Below, in pieces: positions 15,937-32,876 of a stretch of DNA of 64,000 bases. The position numbers and the translations under genes were made by a program. The first letter of the stretch is position 1. Each line of letters opens with the position of its first letter. Origin of the DNA: Deltaproteobacteria bacterium (lineage in GTDB: Bacteria > Myxococcota_A > UBA9042); contig JACKFC010000006.1 of assembly GCA_020632665.1 (NCBI GenBank), positions 62,001 through 126,000 of the forward strand. Direction: 5' to 3'. Under the pieces are notes generated by a model. The model saw only the letters and a list, made by a program, of their open reading frames with translations, was not told the DNA's origin and made no database searches.

Positions 15937-17544
15937 CTACCCCCGCGGCAGCTTGCGCAGGAAATTCAGGCTCGCCAGCGGTTCAGCCGCCACCGCCGCC
16001 ATCAAGCCGCCCATCATCGCGCCGATGACGCCGACGCTGGTGATCTCGGCACCGCCGAAGAACAGGCCGGGGATCGGGCTCTGCGGCCGCAGCGCGTCGA
16101 CGGTGTAGCGCTCGGGCGTCGGCTCGAGGCCGTAGATCGAGCCGCGCATCGGGCGGACGAATTCCTCGGTCGAGAGCGGCGTGGAGAGCTCGACGTAGTC
16201 GACCATCTCGCGCAGGCCCGGCATCCGGGTGAGGAATTGCTCGAGCAGCACGTCCTGCATCTTCTGCTTGAGCGCGTCGTAGTCGGCGCCGCGTTTGCGC
16301 CACCGCGTACCGAGCCACGGCTCGAAGACCTCCCATGGTACGAAGGTGACGACCTCGCCGGTGTGGCGCTGCTCGGGGCCGGGGTCGTGGTTGGGGTCTT
16401 TGAGCGAGGGGAAGCTGCAGTAGAGGATGTCGGCGGTGCCGATCTTGTCGGGATCGCGGACGTCCCAGGCGTCGAAGCCGAGATCCCAGGTATCGTAGAA
16501 CCATTTGTTCGCCGAGCCGGCGCCGGCCGCGCGGATATCGCCCTTGAAGCCGAGGTAGAGGCAGACGTGCGCCGAGGCCGGCCGTAGCTTGCGCACCTCG
16601 GCTGCCCAGGGCTGCTGCTGCACCTCGGCGGGGAGCAGGCGGCTGATCGTCGACTGCACGCCGACCGCGCTGATCACCCGCTTGCACGGGATCGCACGGC
16701 CGTCGCCCAGGCGCACGCCGGCGACCTTGCCGCGCTCGAGCTGGATCTCGGCGACGTCGGCCATCGTCACGGTCCAGCCGCCAGCGTCGGCGACGGTCTG
16801 CAGCAGGTGCGCGGCGATGGCGGCGGAGCCGTCGACCGGGTAGTAGCCGCCGTACCAGAAGTGCTTGACCACCAGCGCCTGCATCACCCAAGAGGAGCGC
16901 TGCGGGATCGAGCCGTAGTAGCCCCACTGCGCCGCAAAGACGGTCTGCAGCTGCGGATTATCGGTCAACTCCGAGATCACGTCCATCGTGGTGCGGGAGA
17001 AGTCGAGGTCGTCGCCCTTGCCGATGAAGCCTTGCAGCATCGCGAGTTTGCGCGGCAGCGCGCGGCGCATGTACCAGCTCTGCATCTGCCGGCAGGTGTC
17101 GCGGACCAGCGTGATGTAGGCGTCGATCGCGGCTTCCTCGTCGGGGAAGGCGGCGAGGAGGTTGGCGCGGAATTTGTCGCGGCTGTCGGGGAAGCCGATG
17201 TTCACGCCGTCGGGGAAGTAGAACTCGTCGTAGACCTCACCGAGCGAGGCCCACTGCAGCTTGCCGTCGGTGAGCGCGTGCAGGACGCGGCCGGGCTGGC
17301 TGCGGGTGGTGACCTCGCCGACGGCGTGGACTCCGACGTCCCAGAGGTAGCCCTTGCGGCGGAAGGTGTGGGTGAAGCCGCCGGGCTCGTAGTGCTGCTC
17401 GAGGACCAGGACCTTCTTGCCCTGCTTCGCCAGCATCGCGGCGGCGGTCATCCCGCCCATGCCGGAGCCGATGACGATGGTGTCGTAGCGGACACCGTCG
17501 GGGATTTGGCGGCTCCAGGGGAGGTCGCGGCGGCGGGTGGACAT
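15937..17544 (-). CDS. FAD-dependent oxidoreductase, CrtI/retinol saturase-like
   Basis: The 535-residue protein begins with a dinucleotide-binding fold, TIVIGSGMGGMTAAAMLAKQ (residues 22-41), followed by LVLEQHYEPGGFTHTFRRKG, typical of the phytoene desaturase/all-trans-retinol 13,14-reductase family. The C-terminal FAD motif appears as PIPGLFFGGAEITSVGVIGA. Members add or remove electrons across C=C bonds of isoprenoids or act on other lipids; the substrate is not inferable. No carotenoid synthesis genes lie nearby. The start ATG at 17544 opens a three-gene minus-strand unit, divergent from the lipoprotein gene at 17739. Confidence 0.85.
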   Translation of the reverse strand: MSTRRRDLPWSRQIPDGVRYDTIVIGSGMGGMTAAAMLAKQGKKVLVLEQHYEPGGFTHTFRRKGYLWDVGVHAVGEVTTRSQPGRVLHALTDGKLQWASLGEVYDEFYFPDGVNIGFPDSRDKFRANLLAAFPDEEAAIDAYITLVRDTCRQMQSWYMRRALPRKLAMLQGFIGKGDDLDFSRTTMDVISELTDNPQLQTVFAAQWGYYGSIPQRSSWVMQALVVKHFWYGGYYPVDGSAAIAAHLLQTVADAGGWTVTMADVAEIQLERGKVAGVRLGDGRAIPCKRVISAVGVQSTISRLLPAEVQQQPWAAEVRKLRPASAHVCLYLGFKGDIRAAGAGSANKWFYDTWDLGFDAWDVRDPDKIGTADILYCSFPSLKDPNHDPGPEQRHTGEVVTFVPWEVFEPWLGTRWRKRGADYDALKQKMQDVLLEQFLTRMPGLREMVDYVELSTPLSTEEFVRPMRGSIYGLEPTPERYTVDALRPQSPIPGLFFGGAEITSVGVIGAMMGGLMAAVAAEPLASLNFLRKLPRG

Positions 17545-17644
17545 GGTGGGCTCCGGGGTTGTCGGTGGGAGGCGTCGTCCGCACCTTGGGAGAGGGCGCC
17601 GCCGCTTTCAAGCCCTCGGGCCGGAGGACGGGGTCTCTTCCCGC

Positions 17645-17674
17645 TTGCGCGCGGGCATGTGACGGGCCTAGATT
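17645..17674 (+). promoter_or_regulatory. Candidate sigma-70-like promoter for the somatomedin-B-type lipoprotein
   Basis: TTGCGC (17645-17650) and TAGATT (17669-17674) are separated by 18 bases, 64 bases before the ATG at 17739. The -10 form TAGNTT recurs in other lipoprotein promoters proposed here. Judged by eye only. Confidence 0.35.
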
Positions 17675-17738
17675 CGAGCGCGACAACTTCGCGCAATCAT
17701 GATCGCTGGGACCAGAGCCCAGACGCTGGAGCGTTGCC

Positions 17739-19307
17739 ATGGCGAGTTCATCCAAGACCTTCCTGCTGGCCAGCACCCTGCTGCTCGCCGGCTGCGGCAC
17801 CGCGGGAGGCGGTGGAGGCGGCGGCTTTGCGACCTTCAGCGCGGGCTCGGCGTGCGCGGCGGGGCCAGGCGTCGAGGTCTGCGGCGTGGTGGGGTCGAAC
17901 AGCGCCCGGCTGCGCTGCGACTCCGGGATTTGGGTGGCCATAAAGGCGTGCCCGGCTGGCTGTGAGGTGCTCGTCGGAGGGCTGACGGGCTGCGTCGGAG
18001 CGGACGCGGGCGGTGGCGGCGGTGCGACGGTGGACAGCAGCAGCGGTGGTGACAGCGGCTCCACCCTGGACAGCGCCGCGACCGAAGACAGCGCTGGGGA
18101 CGCGCCGATCGCGCCATCGGACGCAGCGTCGGACGCGGCGCTCACGGACGTGACGCTCGCCGATGCGGACGCGGGCGGTGGTGCGGCCGACGCTGGCACC
18201 ACGGCCGATAGCGGCGCCACGGATGTGTGGAATGCCGACGGGATCGGTTCGGACGCTGCCCCGGACGGCAACTCGACGTCCGACGTCGGCTTCGACGCCG
18301 GAGGCGGCACCTGCTACGGATATTGCGGCGGTGCGGGAAGCAACAACAACTGCTACTGCGATTCCGCCTGCGAGCAATACGGCGATTGTTGCTCGGACTT
18401 CAAGGCGGCCTGCGGCTCGACCGCCGATGCGGGACCGCCCGATGCGTGGCCGAACGACGCGGGTGGGTCGGACGTGGCGCAAGATGTGAGCGGCGACACG
18501 TCGGCGCCGCTCGCCTGCGTCCCGAGCTGCACGCCCGGCTCCTATTGCGTGGCGGGATCGTGCGTCGTGCCGAACTGTGCGCTCCCCGCGCCGAATTCGC
18601 TGGCCGGTGTGCAGCGCCTGACCTCGTTCGCCCTGATGTCGGAGAGCAAAGGCTGCGACGTCGACCTCGACGGCACGGCGGACAACGTCATGGGCAAGAT
18701 GGTGGGGCTCTATGCCCAACTCAACGACGGCATTGCGGACGCCATCAAGGGCGGCAAGGACGTCGGATTCCTGGTCCCGGCCGGTTGGAATACCGCCGGG
18801 ACGCAGTTCCAGCTGGCGATGACTGCAGGAGATTGGAACGGCTCGACGGCGACCTTGAACGTGACGACGTGGGATTTGCAGGGCAGCGGAACCTGCGCGC
18901 TGGCGAAGCCGATGCAGGCGACCTCGAGCAAGGGCAATCTCGATGCCGTGGGCAAGCAATTCCTCGCACCGTTCGTGCTGTTCGTAGGTCTGTTCGGCAG
19001 TCCATTCCAGATGACGGCGAGCGGCGAGGCGAGCCTCTTCGGCGACGTGCCGGCGAGCGGGCCTTGGACCCAAACGAGCAATGGCGCATTTTGTGGCGCG
19101 GTCCCGAACGCAGCCCTCAACGCGTGGATCGATTCGATTCCAGACGAACTCTTGGCGGAGACCGGATTCGACAAGGCGACGATCAAGGGCCTGATGTCCT
19201 CGCTCCTCAAGCCCGACATCGACCTCGACGGCGACGGCACGAAAGAGTCGATTTCCTTCGCCTATAGCTTCACTTCGGAGTTGGTCGCGGTCTCCGGCTA
19301 CAAATAG
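17739..19307 (+). CDS. Lipoprotein with a somatomedin-B-like domain
   Basis: The 522-residue product has a lipoprotein signal (LLLAGC, Cys19), a Gly/Cys-containing segment to residue 85, and an Asp/Ala/Gly linker. At 192-225 there are eight cysteines in the spacing C-x3-C-x8-C-x-C-x3-C-x5-CC-x6-C, with CYCDSACEQYGDCCSDF at the core. This is the pattern of somatomedin B domains, which are mostly known from animal extracellular proteins. Another Asp linker and a short Cys pair region (CVPSCTPGSYCVAGSCVVPNC) precede a C-terminal domain from ~290 that contains DVDLDGTADN and DIDLDGDGTKES, Ca2+-binding-like Asp motifs. It is presumably outer-membrane or surface located. A plsC tail remnant begins within ten bases of its stop. 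Confidence 0.82.
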   Translation: MASSSKTFLLASTLLLAGCGTAGGGGGGGFATFSAGSACAAGPGVEVCGVVGSNSARLRCDSGIWVAIKACPAGCEVLVGGLTGCVGADAGGGGGATVDSSSGGDSGSTLDSAATEDSAGDAPIAPSDAASDAALTDVTLADADAGGGAADAGTTADSGATDVWNADGIGSDAAPDGNSTSDVGFDAGGGTCYGYCGGAGSNNNCYCDSACEQYGDCCSDFKAACGSTADAGPPDAWPNDAGGSDVAQDVSGDTSAPLACVPSCTPGSYCVAGSCVVPNCALPAPNSLAGVQRLTSFALMSESKGCDVDLDGTADNVMGKMVGLYAQLNDGIADAIKGGKDVGFLVPAGWNTAGTQFQLAMTAGDWNGSTATLNVTTWDLQGSGTCALAKPMQATSSKGNLDAVGKQFLAPFVLFVGLFGSPFQMTASGEASLFGDVPASGPWTQTSNGAFCGAVPNAALNAWIDSIPDELLAETGFDKATIKGLMSSLLKPDIDLDGDGTKESISFAYSFTSELVAVSGYK

Positions 19308-19314
19308 CCGGTGC

Positions 19315-19376
19315 CGGCGGCCAACGCCTCGTGATACCGCTCCCGCTAAGCATCGGCCACCACCCGCGCAGCGGCA
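19315..19376 (-). pseudogene. Remnant of the plsC 3' end (copy a)
   Basis: About 60 bases match the 3' end of plsC read on the minus strand, and match best the remnant at 21721-21785. Shared blocks include GATACCGCTCCCGC, AAGCATCGGCCACC and CCAACGCC. It sits between the lipoprotein stop at 19307 and the Cys-rich remnant, has no start, and is too short to encode anything. Confidence 0.65.
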
Positions 19377-19638
19377 GCGCCTTGCAGGTCGCGTCGGCGG
19401 GATCGCAGGCGAAGGTATGGCAGGCGCCGACGTCTTTGGTCGCGCATTGGACCTGGGTCGAGGTGTTCAGCCGGCAGACGAAGGCCGCGGTCGTGAGGTC
19501 GCAGGAGCGCGTGCCAAAGCAGGGATTGTCGTTCGGGCAGTCGGCATCTTCCTCGCAGGGGCAGAGCGCCGCGCCGGAGCAGGTGGCGCGACATCGGACC
19601 TCGCTGGGCTGTTCGGCGGTCGGCACGGAGCCTAGCAT
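19377..19638 (-). pseudogene. Fragment of a Cys-rich repeat lipoprotein gene
   Basis: The minus-strand frame contains CPCEEDADCPNDNPCFGTRS, then a Cys-spaced stretch ending ACDPADATCKALP. This is the same arrangement as residues ~823-881 of the giant lipoprotein (CKCKVDGDCDAQNPNPCLGA onward). There is no signal peptide, and the frame runs into the plsC remnant at its 3' side. It is most simply a leftover of a paralogue of the 22139 gene. The ATG at 19638 may allow chance translation. Confidence 0.6.
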
Positions 19639-19667
19639 GTCGGCTCGCCGTGAGGAGGACGCCGAGC

Positions 19668-20318
19668 ATGAAGGATCCTGTACGCGAGATGTACGACGCC
19701 TTCGCCGCTGACTACGACGCGATGGTCGAGGCAGAGATTGGGCAGCCCGTCTACGCCGAAGCGCTGGCGCGGCTGGCAGAGCAGACCCGTGATGTGCCGG
19801 GCCCGGTGGTCGATCTCGCCTGCGGCTCCGGCCAGATGCTGGCGCGCTACCGTGCCGAGTTCGACCCGGAGCGTCGCCTGATCGGCGTCGACCTCTCGCC
19901 AGCGATGGTCGCGATCACCGCAGCCAAACTCAGCGAAGGTGCCGAGGTGCGGGTCGGCGATATGCGCAGCCCGAACGTCGCAGGCGCTGCCGGAATCCTC
20001 TGCTGGTTCGCGCTGCACCACCTACCCGCGGCCGAGATCCCCGCCACACTCGCCGCCTGGCACGACGCGCTGGTCCCCGGCGGCACCTTGTCGCTCGCGA
20101 CGTGGGAGGGCGAGGGCTTGGTCGACTACGGTGGCGCCGCCGAGATCGAGGCATTCCGCTACCGCGAGGCCAAGCTGCGGGCATGGGTCGAGCAGGCGGG
20201 GTTCGTCGAAGTCGACTGCGGCGTCGAACCAGTGCCCGAGATGCCGATGTCGGCGGTCTATCTGTGGGCGAAGCGCGCCGTCACCGAGGGGGCGCTGGGC
20301 GCTCGTTCTCCGGCCTGA
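19668..20318 (+). CDS. Class I SAM-dependent methyltransferase
   Basis: The 216-residue protein has motif I VVDLACGSGQMLARY, an acidic loop LIGVDLSPAM, and post-motifs VRVGDMRSP and CWFALHHLPAAEI, typical of the UbiE/Methyltransf_25-type fold. The start ATG 19668 is nine bases after AGGAGG (19653-19658); a GTG at 19650 would place the ribosome site inside the gene. The substrate is not inferable. The 3' end overlaps the convergent lipocalin gene by 38 bases. Confidence 0.88.
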   Translation: MKDPVREMYDAFAADYDAMVEAEIGQPVYAEALARLAEQTRDVPGPVVDLACGSGQMLARYRAEFDPERRLIGVDLSPAMVAITAAKLSEGAEVRVGDMRSPNVAGAAGILCWFALHHLPAAEIPATLAAWHDALVPGGTLSLATWEGEGLVDYGGAAEIEAFRYREAKLRAWVEQAGFVEVDCGVEPVPEMPMSAVYLWAKRAVTEGALGARSPA

Positions 20319-20829
20319 TCAACGCAGAGACCGGGTAGCCGGCAGCCTCGATTCGCCGCATCACCTCCGCCTCCATCGCCGATTCGAGCTTGGGCGTTCG
20401 GGCGAGCAGCCAGAGGTACTTGCCCTGCGGCTCGGCCACCAGAGCCCAGCGATAGTCGGTGTCGAGGGCGATCACCCAATAGTCGCCGTAGAAGGGCCGG
20501 AAGAACGAGACCTCGAGCTTCGCCGGAGCCTTGGGATCAGGAACGCGTGCGGTCCCGACAGAGCGGTCGACGTCGTCCGCAAGCACGCAGGTGTTGACGA
20601 CCTCGACCGTCTTGTCTGCACGCAGCGTGTAGTCCGCGGTGACCGTCAGGCACTCGGCGTCTTCGAAGCTGTTGGGCAGTCGGGCAATCTCGTACCAGCG
20701 TCCGGCATAGCGTTGCAGTTCCAGCGTTGGAACCGGGACCAGAGGCTCGGTCGTGGTGCGGTAGACCGGCTGCGAGCAGCCAACGAGCACAGCGGCTGCG
20801 CCGAGCAGCCGAAGAATCGGTAGAAGCAC
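20281..20829 (-). CDS. Outer membrane lipoprotein of the lipocalin family (Blc-like)
   Basis: The 182-residue protein has a lipobox (VLVGC, Cys18) and the lipocalin GxW motif in RYAGRWYEIARLPNSFE. Other Blc-like blocks are TVTADYTLR, VSFFRPFYGDYWVIALD and YLWLLARTP. Bacterial lipocalins bind or store lipids in the outer membrane. GTG start 20829 has a strong AAGGAGG five bases upstream. Its initiation region shares 16 of 17 bases with that of the next upstream gene (20848-21690). The 3' end overlaps the methyltransferase. Confidence 0.92.
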   Translation of the reverse strand: MLLPILRLLGAAAVLVGCSQPVYRTTTEPLVPVPTLELQRYAGRWYEIARLPNSFEDAECLTVTADYTLRADKTVEVVNTCVLADDVDRSVGTARVPDPKAPAKLEVSFFRPFYGDYWVIALDTDYRWALVAEPQGKYLWLLARTPKLESAMEAEVMRRIEAAGYPVSALIRPENERPAPPR

Positions 20830-20847
20830 CTCGAACCTCCTTCTCGG

Positions 20848-21690
20848 TTACCAACCACAGCCCTTGGCAAAGAAGTCCTTGGGTGCGTTGGCGAGCTCTT
20901 CGCCCCAGTATTTCCACTGATCACCGGCACGCTTGGCGAACTCGGCGACGTCGGGGTCGTTCGCCGCGGTCGCCTGCATCGCGGCACCCAGCAGATCGAT
21001 GGCGCCATCGGGCTTGCCGAGACCCGGGACGCGGGTGGAGAGGCGGCCGATGTCGGTGCGTTCGCCCCAGGGGTCGTCGGCGGCAGTCGGCACCAGGCCG
21101 GGGAGGTCGGACCACGCCTCGATGAAGGTCATCTCGCCGGCGTCGTTGAAGACGAACTCTTCGTAGATCGGGCACGGCCCGCCGGCGTAGCTGAACGAGA
21201 CCCGGCAGCGGGCGAAGGGCTGCACCGGGAAGAATCGACAGTCGCGGACCGGCACGGTCGAGGGATCGCCTTGCTTGAGCAGCTTGCTCGTCTGGATCAT
21301 CGTCGCCTTGCTGAAGCCGGTCAGCAGCAGCCACGGCGGCCACTCCCAGCGGGCGACCTGCGGCGCGTAGTTGGGCACGCTCTCGGGGTCGGCGTCGATG
21401 TCCAGCGTGTCGAAGTAGCGATTGGCCTGCTCCACGTAGTAGGCCGGCTCCTTGGTCGGCTTGCTGCAGGTGGCCGTGGCGCCGTCGGTGCCCGGATCGC
21501 GGCAGGGGTCGCCGACGGTCGCTGCGCTGTCGGCGCTGGCGTCCGATGCGGCACCATCCGCCGCGGCGACGGCGCCCTCACCGCAGCCGCCCGCCAAGAT
21601 CAGGGCGGCAGCGATGAGCCAACGGAAAACGGCTTCCGGGTGCGTGTGCTTTGTCCTTTCGGCCACGCGCAAAGTGTAAAGTATAAGCAC
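20848..21690 (-). CDS. Lipoprotein of unknown function
   Basis: The 280-residue product starts at GTG 21690, six bases after GGAGG. The lipobox is ILAGGC (Cys36), preceded by a longer than usual N-region, so a second GTG at 21666 is a possible alternative start. A short Ala/Asp linker precedes a domain with RDCRFFPVQPFARCRVSFSY and PIYEEFVFNDAGEMTFIEAW, and the protein ends KDFFAKGCGW. I do not recognise the family. A near-copy of the last 13 codons occurs at 31782-31826, evidence of a lost paralogue. It is probably co-transcribed with the lipocalin. Confidence 0.72.
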   Translation of the reverse strand: MLILYTLRVAERTKHTHPEAVFRWLIAAALILAGGCGEGAVAAADGAASDASADSAATVGDPCRDPGTDGATATCSKPTKEPAYYVEQANRYFDTLDIDADPESVPNYAPQVARWEWPPWLLLTGFSKATMIQTSKLLKQGDPSTVPVRDCRFFPVQPFARCRVSFSYAGGPCPIYEEFVFNDAGEMTFIEAWSDLPGLVPTAADDPWGERTDIGRLSTRVPGLGKPDGAIDLLGAAMQATAANDPDVAEFAKRAGDQWKYWGEELANAPKDFFAKGCGW

Positions 21691-21708
21691 CTGGAACCTC
21701 CGCTCACC

Positions 21709-22020
21709 TCACGGCGCGCCCGCCGCCAACGCCTGTTGATACCGCTCCCGCAAAGCATCGGCCACCGCCCGCAGCGCCGCGCGATCTGCGCCCTTCTCGA
21801 CCATCAACGGCTCCAGCGCGTCGACCACGACCTCACCCGGCAGCGGCCCCACGACCCCCATCGGCCAGAGCTCCCGGCAGCCGTGCCAGACCAACGGCAC
21901 CACCGGCACGCCCGCCGCGGCAGCCAACTCGAAGGCGCCGGTCTTGAACGGCAGCGGCCCCGCCGACGCCACCTCGTACCGGGCGCGAGCCCCGTCGGCG
22001 CGGCCCGCTCGGACCGCAGT
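21709..22020 (-). pseudogene. Fused remnants of the plsC 3' end (copies b1 and b2)
   Basis: The minus-strand frame from 21957 to 21709 encodes the last ~81 codons of a PlsC acyltransferase, 72 of 81 residues identical to the intact protein at 32121-32876, beginning LPFKTGAFELAAAAGVPVVP. The HX4D and SPEGTR catalytic motifs are absent. Directly upstream in the same frame (about 21958-22020) lies a second, more diverged copy of the very end of plsC, RYEVASAGP, compared with RYEVALAAGP in the intact gene. Two 3' ends are therefore joined head to tail in frame. This is not a functional acyltransferase. The 118 bases from 22021 to the giant gene hold no recognised promoter. Confidence 0.85.
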
Positions 22021-22138
22021 CGCGGCCCCTGCGAATCGACGCTTGCTTGCCGCGTGTATCTGCGTCAGTTTGGCGTCGAACGTTGTCGCCTCGGCGAGCG
22101 TTCGCTGCCCAAACGCCCCAACTCCTCGAGCCTAGAAC

Positions 22139-31744
<9,606 letters not shown>

Positions 31745-31781
31745 ACTTCTGTTCTCTGGGGGGCTGGGCGCCCTCAGGTCG

Positions 31782-31826
31782 CTACCAACCACACCCCTTG
31801 GCGAAGAAGTCCTTGTGGCGCGTGGC
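31782..31826 (-). pseudogene. Remnant of the 3' end of an unknown-lipoprotein gene
   Basis: The minus strand reads KDFFAKGCGW followed by TAG (31782-31784), nearly identical to the end of the lipoprotein at 20848-21690. About 30 of the 33 bases nearest the stop match, and similarity fades upstream. It begins 37 bases after the stop of the giant gene. No body of the gene remains. Confidence 0.7.
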
Positions 31827-32129
31827 GGGTGCGCGCTCGCCCACGACCACCTCGCCGCACGCGGCGCACACCCGCTCGCCGTCGCCTTCCCCAGCGGGCC
31901 GTGGCTCGGGCTGCTCGGGCTCGGCGGCATGTGCCTGTTGCTGCGTCGGCTCGCCCTGCCGAGCAAGCGGGTCGACGCGGGCCTGCCCGCCGTCGGCTAC
32001 GTACTCCTGCGGCTCGCCGTGGGGTCGCAGCGTTGGTCGGCACCGCCGACCTCGGATCGGATTGTGGCGGGGGCGTCGCTACTGGGCCTGCTCGTCTTCG
32101 GCGTGGCCTCGCTGAAAGGCTCAGAATAG
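31815..32129 (+). pseudogene. Membrane-protein fragment, possibly the C-terminal part of Lgt
   Basis: This 104-residue frame contains HPLAVAFPSGPWLGLLGLGG, a hydrophobic helix, then GYVLLRLAVGS and a last helix ending SLKGSE. The order resembles the C-terminal helices of prolipoprotein diacylglyceryl transferase, but the catalytic part is missing and no start site with a ribosome-binding sequence is seen. Its stop overlaps the plsC stop from the other strand. It is most likely a stranded fragment; the Lgt identity is tentative. Confidence 0.35.
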
Positions 32130-32876
32130 CGCTCGGCCCCGAGTCGGCGGCCCCGCCGCCAACGCCACCTCGTACCGCTCACGTAGCCGGTCGGCGACGG
32201 CCCGCAGCGCGGCGCGGTCGGCGTCTTTGTCGACCGTGAGCGGCTCGAGCGCGTCGACCACGACCTCACCCGGCCACGGCCCCACCGCCCCCATCGGCCA
32301 GAGCTCGCGGCAGCCGTGCCAGACCAGCGGGACCACGGGGACGCCCGCCGCCGCGGCGAGCTCGAAGGCGCCGGTCTTGAACGGCAACAGCCCAGGCGTC
32401 TTGTTGCGCGTCCCCTCCGGCGAGATCAGCACCACCAGCCGCTCGGCGACGACGCGCGCGGCGGCGGCGTGCAGCGACGCCCGCGCCGAGCCGGCGTCGG
32501 AACGGTCGATGTAGACCATGCCGAGCAGCACCGTCGCCGGGCCGAGCAGCGGCACCTTGCGCAGCTCGGCCTTGGCGATGGTCACGCAGCCTTCGGGGTA
32601 GAACGCGCCGCCGGCGAAGAGATCGAGCGTGCTGCTGTGGTTGAGCGTCAGCACCCGCGGCGCGCGGTTCTCCAGCACGTCACGGGCCGCCGGGGTCAGC
32701 CGCAGCCGGATGCCGCAGAAGGCCAGCATCATCCGGCCCCAGATCCGCGCCAGCCGTGGACCGAGCACCAAGCGGCGCTCGAGCGAGAGCGGCAAGAGCG
32801 AGAGGATGATGGCGGGCAGCACGACGATCGAGACGAGCCGGCCGAGGCTGACGCGGAGCCCGCCGAGCCAGCTCAC
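32121..32876 (-). CDS. plsC: 1-acyl-sn-glycerol-3-phosphate acyltransferase
   Basis: PlsC acylates lysophosphatidate to phosphatidate in phospholipid synthesis at the inner membrane. The 251-residue protein has an N-terminal hydrophobic segment, the catalytic HX4D motif in NHSSTLDLF, the substrate motif SPEGTR, and PVVPLVWHG. GTG start 32876 overlaps the aminotransferase stop (GTGA), implying translational coupling. The C-terminal third is the part found duplicated at 21709-22020 and 19315-19376. The intact copy ends GPPTRGRALF, a few residues longer than the remnant end. Confidence 0.93.
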   Translation of the reverse strand: MSWLGGLRVSLGRLVSIVVLPAIILSLLPLSLERRLVLGPRLARIWGRMMLAFCGIRLRLTPAARDVLENRAPRVLTLNHSSTLDLFAGGAFYPEGCVTIAKAELRKVPLLGPATVLLGMVYIDRSDAGSARASLHAAAARVVAERLVVLISPEGTRNKTPGLLPFKTGAFELAAAAGVPVVPLVWHGCRELWPMGAVGPWPGEVVVDALEPLTVDKDADRAALRAVADRLRERYEVALAAGPPTRGRALF

